A DNA stretch of 64,000 nucleotides. It comes from Atopsyche davidsoni. Lineage: Eukaryota > Arthropoda > Insecta > Trichoptera > Hydrobiosidae. Each line of letters opens with the position of its first letter. Within the stretch, counting starts at the first letter, position 1. Where the stretch lies: NCBI GenBank assembly GCA_022113835.1, contig JAILWY010000028.1, positions 5,679,001 to 5,743,000 of the forward strand, written 5' to 3'. A program made the position numbers and the translations under genes. Positions 12,044-22,625 of this stretch are shown here, in pieces. The notes beneath the pieces were generated by a model. That model had not been told where the DNA came from, ran no database searches, and saw only the letters and a program-made list of their open reading frames with translations.

Positions 12044-15000
12044 ATGTCTCAGTTTCACCATCTTCGAGACATTGCATTGCTACCGCAGCAGAGATTCTGT
12101 CGCGGTTGCTTGGCGACGGGCTCTGATATGACACATCTCTTCAGCGAATATTTTGGAGAGATGTTTTGCCTCATCACCAAATTACAGGTCAGTTGTTGAT
12201 GACTTACTTTTTATTAACACAATCTAACATCAACTAATCTATGTCTAAAACTAACATTTCTATATAGTGGATTTTCATACCAAGTGCGTGCCACTTAAGT
12301 TTCTTGGAATCACTATCCCGGAATGAAGATTGGCAATGATCATTTTTAAGGACCCTGGGTATATCATAGGTTGGTATAAAATAAGGTATCCATAATATGT
12401 AAATTTGGTATTTTATTTGGTTGTTTGGTATTATTTTGAAGTTAACAGTTGTGCGGATACTTGCTTGATAATTCTTCAAAAATAAATTTATTATTTTATT
12501 TTTCTACGATTTGAACAGCTTAGTACTTTAGCAACAGGTTGTTTCAACCACAGTGAAAATTTTATTTATTTTTAATAATTTTGTTTTCGGAAAGTAAAAT
12601 ACATATATTGATTCCTTACGCACTTGCTAACATTGCAGCAAAATATAAAATCGTTTTCAAAAGTTCCAGTTGTGCATAAATATAGGGTATAAAAAACACG
12701 GGCAGCAATTTGAGTTAATTCCAGTAAAAATGTAGATTTTGTCAACAGGTGTTTGATAAAAAGCTCTTTTCACCAAACGAAGTTTTCGTGATCATGAAAA
12801 CATAAAAGTCATGCAAGTTGCTCTTGTTTACTCGTCCAAATAAGATGCCAATATTCTTGCCAATTTATTGCTTCCGTTCATTCATAATAATATCAAAGAT
12901 TTCCAACGATTTACAATGTGGCTATCTCGATTGATTGTTATGGAGCGCATTTCATCTTCAGATCTTATAACAAAGTTGGAGCATAATAAACTTCATCCCG
13001 TGCTTCAACTTCATGTGCAGAACTCATCTTTTTTTGCATTTTGTAGAAAATTAATACAACGTTCCCTTCAAACAGAATTCTGCTAGATAGAGCATTTCAC
13101 CAAAATTACTATGCAAATAACCTTTGCGTATAAGATGCACTGCCAAAACCCAGAAATTTACTGGTATTATTCAGAAAATTGCATAAATTATAGTAAGATC
13201 ATAATGCTATAGAAATTAAATTTTCCAATTGCAAAAAAATTGTCCTTGATAGGTGGCTTTAGATATATGCTTTTCATTTTTCCAAGTGCACACTGGCATG
13301 ACTTGTTATTGCTTGTTCACAATGTTGGACTAACTCTCTGTATAACTAAGCAATCCTCGCCATGTCCATCGCATGCCCCAAAAAACCATATTAACTTCCT
13401 AATTCTAACATATTGCATGAATAAATATGAAATGAATTGCCCCCAGGTATGTATCTTAAGATATTCAGACAATATTATTATTATTATTTAGCATTTTCCT
13501 GCAGTTTGGTTTGTTTGTGTGTTGGCTGCTTGTAATCATATATGGTGCTTTGCAAAATACCACGAGATCCTATTCTCCCAATCCGTCACCTTTTGTCTAT
13601 TTTTTGCTCAGCATTTTAGAAAAGAGTTGACTTTGTAAGTTAGCGGTTATTGGAGAAAAATCTTGTATTTCATGAAATTTACTACTTTAACTCTCTTTTT
13701 CTCTTCAATGGGGTTGATGAATTATATTTTTAGGTGTGGGAAGGTGATGGATTACCACCGTGGTTATGCTCAGCGTGCATCACACTCTTAAAAAACTTGC
13801 GACAATTTCAAAATGAGGCGACTTCATCAGACGCCGCTATCAGATCGTATCTCATGAACATCACGTGTTCTAAACGGACATCCAACAATGAACTGATGCT
13901 TAATAGTCATTCCAAAGTAAACAACGGCGATTCATACAGTTCTGCTAACGACATGGACTATTTACTGAACTCCAGTCAGTCCTTTAATCACGCTGAAGAC
14001 ATAGCAACAACCTTAAACAGCCTAATAGAGAGAGAAACCATCACAGCGTATGAGAATGTGCAAAATTATGGCTTGCGAAATGATAATATTCAGACATACA
14101 CTGGGCAACGAAATAATCTGCAAAATTACAATGCACAAAATTCCAGCTTACAAAGCTGCGCCATGGAGAGTAATAGTGTACAAAACTATAATCTACAACG
14201 TGATAACATACACAATTATAATAGTTTACAAAATTATGATAATCTACAAAACTATCACACACAAAATAACAATATGCATCAATACAACTTACAAAATTAT
14301 GGCATGCATGATGGAGATCTGCAAAGTATTAACCTGCAAAGTTGTATAGCGCACAGCATGAAAATACAACACGATGAACAAAGGTTTAATATGGAACAAA
14401 ATGATATACAGATTTGTATTCGACACGATTTGGAAATGCAAGACTGCAATTTGGAAAACATTAACCAGCAAAATTGTAATCAAAACGACGTACTTTTGAA
14501 TAATGCTCTCACTTCGCTGAACAATAATATGTCTCAGATAAATACATTCCATAACGTTGAAACTAATAAAGACGGTTACCCTATAGACAGTATTTCAAAT
14601 CCATACTTTTCACAGAGTAATGTGAGCTCTCACGATAATTCCAACTACATCAACACAAAGCCTGATAATACTTTTATGGAAAACGACAGCGACTTGTATA
14701 AAATTCTAGTTAATGACGAAAATTCCAATTCGCTACTGTTGAATGCTGATATTTTGTTAGATAATAATATACTAGCTGCGCACAGTGATGTGTGCATGCA
14801 CGATTCAGTAGAAACAAACAAATTACAGGTGGACAAAATAAATTCCGTCGCATCCCTGCAAAATTTCAATAATAATTCTCAGATTAAGGATATAACATCT
14901 GTCGAGTGTATTTCACAAGAAAGTATATCCAAGACATTGGATTCTGTTATTTCTATGCAAGAAATGACTTCCATCAATATTAATATGTTGGATCTAGACA

Positions 15001-18000
15001 ATGTTGCAGCTCTAGATGATGATATGATGGACGAAAGTTTATCCAATATTATTAATCCGAGTATCTCTGTTCAAGAAAGTCCTTCCAATGCAATTAATCT
15101 TAATAATTCTTTGCAAGAAAATGCACCCAAAGTAATGAATTCGAATATATCTTTACTAGAAAGCATATCTAATGCAAACAATACTGAAATACCGTGTGAA
15201 GATAGCATATATAATGCAATAAACCCTATTATCACTGGGTGCGAAAATATATCTAATGTAATAAATACCTTTATATCTGTACAAGAAAATATATCTAATG
15301 TAATTAACTCTAATATATCTGTACAAGAAAACTTATGTAACGTTATGGACTCTAATATATCTTTACAAGAAAATATATCTAATGTTGTGAATGTAATGGA
15401 TACGAGTATGTCTGTAGATGAAAATGTGTCCAATCTAATGAAATCGAACATGACACCAGAATATAATATATCTGATCAAAATAAAAGTCTATTAGATAAT
15501 AAGGTTGATTCGCTAGGTAATGAACTATCCAATATAATTGAGCAAGACATGCTAGACTTGCAGAAAGTATCTGAGAATACTGATGCACTGATAACAAACG
15601 TTATCACATCTCAAGAAAATGAATGCATCGCTCTATCTCCTATACATAAGCGAGAAAGTAAATTTGAAGATAAGAAGTATATTGACTGTTTACATGAGAA
15701 AGTCTCCAAAGATGTTAAGCGTGCTATATTTATGAAAAGTGACGTGAGTTCTGGTGGTGCACAAAAAAATAATGAGATTGAACTAAACAATTGTTTGCTC
15801 GCCGTGCAAATACCACATAAGAAGCCTAAAGACTCCACTGTATGTACACTTTTAGTTATGCCGTCTGATGAAAATAAAATGAGTGTAAATGATGCTGATT
15901 CCATTTATGCTTCCGTACAATTAATTGGTGATGGTCGAAATAAGGTAATATCTTAAAAAATTTAATAAATAGAAATACTATATATTAACGCCAAAACCTG
16001 AACTGTACTTTTTTTCTGTAGTGTGTTTTTTTAGAATTTTTATCTGAGCTATATTTAGACTTAATATACCTTTATTTATTTTAGGTCGAAGATGCAATCA
16101 AAGAAATCCAACGTCAGAAAGAAAAGAAAAAAACTAATTTACCTTTATTAAAAATACAATTAGATAAAATAATCATTGAGAATAATAACACGGATATTAA
16201 ATTTATAGAAAAGGCAAAAGAAACCATCTGTGATAGAAATATTAGTGATATAGCACAAAAGAAGAACAGAAATAGTGCGAAGTCTAAAACAGCACAGAAT
16301 CTAAGTAAAAAAAAGGAAAATTTGTTAGAAGGGATTAATATTGTAAAAAAATTTAAAGAGGAGTTTCAAGAAAAAAACTGCTCAAGTGGGGATGAAGAAA
16401 TTCCACTAGCTCGCGTTAAAAAAGATGATTCTTTCAAATCGGACAGCGATTTTAAACCAATTAATAAGAAAGTTAATGCAGAAAATAATGTAGTTGATAA
16501 TATAGTAAGCGGTATGTAATCTTTACTCTATTATTTTATGAAATACCGGGCACGTGTGCGTTCTCAAATAACTAATAATAACATTAATCATAATTAATAT
16601 TCGTGTTCAGTTTCAGCAGCACCAACGAAATGTCCACCGACAGCTACAAATACAAAGACAACAGCGAACAGCAAGCATTCTGTGTGGACGTTCGATGAAA
16701 GCAAAGTGGTCGTGGTGAACCTAACCTCCACGCAGATAGAGAACGAGCGTAGAGCGGATGCGGCAAACGAAAAATTCGCAAAGGCTCTATATAAGTGCGA
16801 CGACTGCATCAAGTGCTTCCCCTACAGAGATTGCTTGAATAAGCACATGGAGAGACATAAGGAGGTACTGCGTGTTTTTCTCGAGAAGGCTACATCCTTT
16901 GCATTCTTAATTTATTTCCAACATTTTCCATGCTTAGGTTTCTGAAAATCTCGACATCGTCTACTACATTTCTGCTTTCAGAAATATATTTCTTAGAGAA
17001 AAAATCAACTAACATCCTGAACTCCAACAATTCGATAAACACAAAAATTAATTGAAATGCGGTAATTTAATTATTCGTCCACCACGACTGGAACCTGGTG
17101 AAGATATTAACAGCTATTTACATGTACGAAACCAATGTAGCCGGGATATGAATATAGACCAGTATTAACACACTAAAGGCGGGGCGGGTACTAGTACCCG
17201 TTTCGCGGATTGCTGTCTAAAGGCGGGGTGCTTATTAATACGTTTTTGAATGTGTTTACTCTAAAAGGGGCAGAAGGTCATTTTACTATTTAGGTTTACA
17301 GCTCGTAATGTTTGTTTAGGACTCGTCTCAATGTTACTTCTACCAATGCTGTCCAGTGATTCTGAACAAAGTGACAATGAAGAAGTGGAGTGGTCAGAGA
17401 ATGATAATCCTCCAATTATTGAACAATTTTTAGGACAAAGTGGTGTTGTTGTGATGCCAAGTAATTCGCAAAGTGTGTATGAAGTGGTTCAACGTTTTAT
17501 AGGAAACGATTTATTTGACTACATGCAAATCAAAGAGTGTATAGACTAAATTTCACACGCGCAATTTTACGCGAATTTTGCCCGCTACGCACATCAGTTT
17601 AGTCAATTTGGTTACCCGCTTAAAATATAAATATAATATAAGCTATTGTGTAACAATAACATTTAATTTATTAACAAAAATCTCATAATTAACTCAGAGT
17701 TGCTAATAGTCATCTAGTTAAAGCTAAAAATTTATTTAACGCAATGAACCGTCTTATTTGTTTATGCTTTTTAGTTTTATGAATTGAGGTATTTATTTTT
17801 TATGATATGTGAATATGCGCTCGGCGAAAGTTTACTTTAGAAAGTTTAAATATTAAGTACATTAGAGATTTAATTTTAAATGATTCTAGGCTGCAGGGAA
17901 ATTTGATTGCGGTATTTGCAAGCGTCGGTTTGCAACAATAACAAACCTCAACATGCACACCATCACTCACACCACACGCCACAAGTGCCGTCAGTGTGGC

Positions 18001-19781
18001 GCGGGCTTCGTCTACAAGGAATCCGCACAGAAACATCTGCTCAAGCACGAGGGGGTGCTCGGCTGCCTCGATTGTCGAGAGAAGTTCAAGTTAGTCTCGT
18101 CTTGATATCAATATTGATGACCTACTCACAGAGTAATGGTTCATTTTATGAACCACGAGGGTACTATCCACATCTTAGTGGAACCAAGTATTTTCAATTT
18201 TGTAATAATTATAAATTATCTCTAGATTTGATTACGGCCTGTTATCTTTACTGGCTTAATTATATTTTTTATTACAGAGATCGGAAAGAGTTCAACGAAC
18301 ACATGAAGCAGCACCGGAAGCCCCAGCGCCTCATGAGTTGCCCCCACTGCCCAAAAACATACGTATCCCGCAGCTGCTACAACATCCACATCAGGTACAA
18401 CGTTACTTTTATTACTCAGTAATTATCATCATCAACTTTCATTATTCATGTGGTAACTACCATCTGATTGATGGCTAATGATAAGTATCCGTCAGAGGAA
18501 GACGTTAGTGCGTTTAAATTATCCCGAGCCTGCCTTTTAACAAAGAAAACGCCATATAGACTTCAAGGATCCATGCAGCCTGTGTGCCATAAAGTTTCCA
18601 ATTTAAAACCATGTACATTATATGCAGATTTCGGTACATTGCATGGCTTCACCGCATCCTACTAAGCACCGTAACCACCCGAATATTTTTCAACTCTTTA
18701 CACATCCGATCACTTTTTGTATATTCGTAAAAGAGATAATTATTTTTTATAGGCGTCACACTGAAGAATTAGGCTTCCCCTGCAGCGTGTGTTCTAGAAG
18801 CTTTCCCTCCGCCGGAGCGCGAGACCGGCATGCAACATCTCATAATGATCTACGCTACTTCTACTGCCACAAATGCGACGTCACCTTTAAGAGTCAACAG
18901 ATGCTCAATGTACACGAGCAGACGTCTCCCAACCACCTGGTAGCGAGTGCTCTAAAGTGAGTTCGACTTAAACGCGTTTGCAGCTCCAGCCGTCTATTGC
19001 TAATATAATAAGATTCCAACTGGTTCATCATAATTTGGCGTCTAAAATATAAATACGGTTTTCAGGTATGCCTGCACACAGTGCAATCAACGCTACAGCC
19101 ATCAAAGCTTGTTGACGTGGCATATGCAGTCTGTCCACAAGAATACCCGCCTCTCGTGTCCGGCGTGTCCTGCCACCTTCAGCAACGCCAACAACCTGCG
19201 CCACCACCAGTTGCGCGTGCACGAAAAAGTGGCGCGACCCAGGAATCACATTTGCGACACGTGCGGGAGCAAATTTACTGTAAATATATTTTTATTGAAA
19301 ATCAGTGGCGTTGCATTTGCTTTTATATAACTGTTATACGTTTGCATGCATTTTGTAATTTGGTTATCTCGAAAGAGACTACCATTGTTTAGCCGGCGGA
19401 ATTCCAATTCTAAGCCTACTTCTTTCGTAATCAAAGAGGTATATAGATTATTGTAGGATTTATTTATTATTTTTATTTTATACAATCTCATCTTCATTTC
19501 TCGATTAAAAGTTAGATTACCAATTTTCCGAATCGTTGAGTGTTGGTTGTATGCTATTTTTTTTGTTACAGAATGTTGTGATACTGAAAAATCACATCAG
19601 GACGCATACCGGCGAGCAACCGTTTTCTTGTGAGACGTGCGGCCGGCGTTTCAGTCAGAAAGCAGCACTCACGACGCACGTTAAGAGTGTGCACCTTAAA
19701 ATAAAGAAGACGAACAATAACAGTGTGCCAAATCCTTCCGAAGTTTCCAGTGTAAAAAATAAGACTGAAAACAAGTCGTAG
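12044..19781 (+). CDS. ZAD and C2H2 zinc-finger protein, 11 fingers
   Basis: A probable transcription factor of 1,326 residues. Nine exons join in phase: 12044-12187, 13734-15944, 16085-16511, 16611-16864, 17890-18089, 18278-18394, 18753-18956, 19066-19279 and 19572-19781. Residues 19-63 form a ZAD, a zinc-binding dimerisation domain, with paired cysteines at 19/22 (FCRGCL) and 60/63 (WLCSAC). A disordered linker of about 900 residues follows. It carries Asn/Gln-rich LQNYN-type repeats (about residues 151-297) and a 14-residue repeat (about 487-631), then a lysine-rich stretch. Eleven C2H2 fingers start near residue 989 (YKCDDC); the last is [10 protein letters not shown], then a short basic tail. 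Several introns cut through fingers. The exon at 16,611 has a second AG six bases downstream, which would drop two residues in frame. The function and target genes are unknown. Confidence 0.88.
12188..13733. other. intron 1 of the 11-finger ZAD gene
   Basis: This 1,546-base intron separates the two cysteine pairs of the ZAD. It is AT-rich. The minus strand at about 13,250-13,400 has a short stretch ([16 protein letters not shown]) faintly like a DDE transposase segment, but stops surround it and I do not claim an element. No nested gene is seen. Confidence 0.5.
14041..14480 (+). repeat. coding repeat: LQNYN-type Asn/Gln-rich units
   Basis: Inside the linker of the ZAD gene, units of roughly 6-14 residues built on (L/V)QNYN or LQS recur about fifteen times with changing spacers ([29 protein letters not shown]). 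The DNA is correspondingly rich in CTACAAAATTA-like runs. Such prion-like Q/N tracts favour condensate or activator behaviour; that role is inference. Confidence 0.8.
15049..15480 (+). repeat. coding minisatellite: 42-bp unit, 14 residues
   Basis: About ten tandem copies of a 14-residue unit, consensus N-I-S-(V/L)[10 protein letters not shown], occupy the ZAD gene linker. The best-preserved copies lie at about 15,240-15,400. Copies differ at both silent and replacement sites, and one has a three-residue insertion (NVMDT). The antisense strand stays open over the array (15,071-15,451), a by-product of the repeat rather than a second gene. Confidence 0.85.
17165..17623 (+). mobile_element. piggyBac-like transposon remnant in an intron
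   Basis: An open frame at 17,331-17,549 has an acidic start ([13 protein letters not shown]) and then [14 protein letters not shown]...[13 protein letters not shown], which resembles the N-terminal part of piggyBac transposases. TTAA, the piggyBac target site, occurs on both sides (17,165 and 17,620). Terminal inverted repeats are not convincing, and the catalytic region is absent. It sits in intron 4 of the 11-finger ZAD gene in the same orientation. Confidence 0.5.
18458..18600 (+). repeat. dispersed repeat family S2, copy 1
   Basis: Contains AAATTATCCCGAGCCTGCC preceded by a GAAGACGT(T/C)AG motif and followed by AACAAAG. The same sequence order occurs at 31,545-31,650. It lies in an intron of the ZAD gene and is not coding. 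The class is unknown. Confidence 0.45.
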
Positions 19782-20257
19782 AATAAGTTATGAAATAACC
19801 GTTGAAATTAAATGCAGTCTTTATTATTATATATTTGAGGAATCGATCAAAGAACTTATACACGATTAAACTCTAGTTACTTAAAACTACTTAATAGATA
19901 TTTAACTATTTTACATGTTAAATATATTGAAAAAACAGTTTACTGAGATTTTAAATTGTAAGTTAATATGATGATTACCATAATAAGGTCAGTACAAATG
20001 ATAATGTAAGTTTTGAAACCAAAGCATTTGTCATTTTGACTATTATTTTTTTCTACTGCTAGAAAACAAAAACCCGCGTTGCATTTATATGAATAGGATA
20101 TACAAAGGTTAAAAGAAAAATTGTTATTGCTATTATTTTTATTATAAACTTATTGTGCTACTTAAGCGGACTTTTCCATTTACAATATTTAAAATTATAA
20201 TTTTTTTTACCGTGTATTTGATAAATTATCTTTTGTTATGTTAGAGTTATAGAAATC

Positions 20258-20435
20258 AAGAGCTTAGCTGCCATGGAAGTCAGAACCACCGTGAGACCTA
20301 TAGATTGGTGCGAGACGAGTGTAGTCCAGGGGCTTGCTACTCCCAGGGCGTGATGGAAGGATCTTTTTACTTCCACTCGTCTGCTCTACATAACCAGATC
20401 TGATAGGAGCCCACAGCTGCGGCTTTTGATATTTT
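20258..20435 (+). repeat. dispersed SINE-like repeat, family S1, copy 2
   Basis: Has ACCGTGAGACC near the left and CCACTCGTCTGCTCTACATA followed by GATCTGATAGGAGCC on the right, the same order as at 1,610-1,810. Together with copy 3 at 21,188 it defines the family within this window. Confidence 0.45.
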
Positions 20436-21187
20436 TTCAAAGAATGAGAAATTCAATAAAATGACAGCTATTTGAAAAGATTATATTTAATATATATGTA
20501 CTTTCTTAACATGCTAGAGTCAACAGGTTTGAGGCAGTTAATTATCACTGAATAATCAATGTAATAAACAAATAACCTAACGGCTAAGAGATTTCAATAA
20601 TTTTGTGAGCACTTTTGCATTTCAAGGGCCTCTTTGACGAAATGGCGAAAACACTCCATTTAAATTTGCACTAAGATGCTGGTTTAATTGATAGAAATGT
20701 CCATTTTTTTTTACCTAAACTTGTGTATGAGAATATAATGTATATTTTTTGAGTGGACGGTACATATTTGTTTCTCATCTCTTCAAATAATTGAAAATTA
20801 AAATTGATTTGTTATCATTAAACGATTGTGTAAATCAATGTTAAAATTATAACGTTTTGTTATAAACATGAAAATCCTGAAGGATATATGTATGAAGGTA
20901 TATATATATAGATTGTGTTTAGTATAGAAATATCATAAAAATTGTAAATTAGGATAAGACTGCTATTGTCAAAGAGATTTAAATTGCATACTATCGATCA
21001 AAAATACAACAAAAGTATTTGTTGATTGAACTTAGGTTATGTTTTTATAATTAGAGAAACCACGTAGATATAAATAAATATAATTTATTAATTTTATGTC
21101 GATTTTAATTGTAATTGTGATGTAATTCGTGCCATGTGTACTTTTATTGTTTAATCTGTCTTGTAAGAAATCAAAAAATTTATACAA

Positions 21188-21385
21188 TTTTCGATCTCTC
21201 CGTTATTTCTAAGTCAGGCCCACTGTGAGACGGTCGGTGCCTTGAAATAGATGGAGTCCGGGGATATGGAATCCTCATGGTGTCCTTGAAAGTTTTTTTT
21301 ACACATGTGTAACACTTACACAATTTCCACTCATCTAGTCTACATCCGATATCTGATTTATATCTTGCAAACGTACTTTTAAACA
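21188..21385 (+). repeat. dispersed SINE-like repeat, family S1, copy 3
   Basis: Has CCACTGTGAGACGG near the left and CCACTCATCTAGTCTACATC on the right. It is more diverged than copies 1 and 2. Confidence 0.4.
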
Positions 21386-22625
21386 CACGGCATGTTGGTT
21401 ACTTACTTTCCTATCAGGAGGCATTTATTTTAGTTTTAAGCTTTTTATAAAAGACGGGACAGTGAAAGTTAAACTGGGTTATGCTACCTAATGAAAAAGG
21501 TAGAAAAATTAAATTTCAATTTGCCAAATGAAAGCTATTGACAGCATATAAATAATCTCATTTGTTGAGTACTTTTTTTAATATGAATATTATTTTTATT
21601 CTATGTTATTTTTGTTAACCAAGTTTTATAATATTAAAAATAAATAATATATATTATATTAATATATTCGGTTTTATTTTCTTCATATGGTCTGTGTGTG
21701 TAATCAACGCTCTTCGGGTGGCGGTTGGAATTTTCAAGCATTCTCAGCAACAGACTGCGCTCAAACACAGGCGGGCAGCAGGGAGGGACACACTAACAAA
21801 ATTCCTGAAGATTGTTTGTAATGTTATGTATGTTATAAGTAATTTCTTTTTATGACTTTGAAGCTTGTATTTGTTATTTACTAGTGACATGTTTTGTCTA
21901 AAGTGCCAATAAACAATTTATATAAGGTAGTCACCGTTTCATTCTATAATTGTACTCATTTTCTTGAAAACTGATTTAATAAATCAGCACGCCTTAAAAT
22001 AAATAACATTAATTAAAAACTTGTGTTGGAATTTAAATACTCTCAATTATTATTAATTTTATATATATAATTTTTTTTAATATTTATATATTTTTAGTTG
22101 CCGCCACACTGAAACATATGATTCATTTTATTGTCTATGTTTTTCAAATCTGGTTTTGACAGGTCGGATAATAGCAAAATAAAACCAGCAAATGTTATTG
22201 AAATTTGCCATAAAAGGTTAATTATAAGATAATTTAAGTGATTGTTAGTTTTCCAATGATAATAAAATAATTGTAATTATTTTTAACTCTTATACATATA
22301 CATTGTATTTAGTTCGCTAAGTCTTGTGTATTAGTGTAAAAATTGATAAATTAATAAAACCATGCAGTACTATGAAAATTGTATTATCTTATTTAATATA
22401 TTTGTGTTGATTGAAAATATTTGTGTAGAAATTTTGAAATTAATATTACAGCTTTAGATCGATTTTGTTTTTTGTTTTGCGCAGTTTTACATGCATGAAA
22501 GTGAGGTTATGATGTGCGTGATTTTTGTTTTTTAGCCTTTTTAATGAAATAAGCATTTATGTTGTTTATAACAGTGGTAATAGTTTTTATATTTTAATCA
22601 AATAAGATTATTAAATTTCAGCTTC

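Larger units (their letters stand above)
19782..22625. other. intergenic between the ZAD gene and vezatin
   Basis: The left part is the 3' UTR of the ZAD gene. Two S1 repeat copies lie at 20,258 and 21,188. A GC-richer patch at 21,687-21,820 encodes a 44-codon frame without recognisable content. The vezatin ATG at 22,626 follows an acceptor-like TTTCAG by four bases, so a non-coding 5' exon probably lies in this interval. Confidence 0.45.

Noticed and set aside
13225..13400. Minus-strand stretch resembling a Tc1-type DDE segment
   Set aside because: The similarity is a few residues only, and stops interrupt it on both sides.
21687..21821. 44-codon ORF with SSGGGWNFQAF
   Set aside because: No splice sites, no family resemblance, and close to S1 repeats; may be part of a mobile element.
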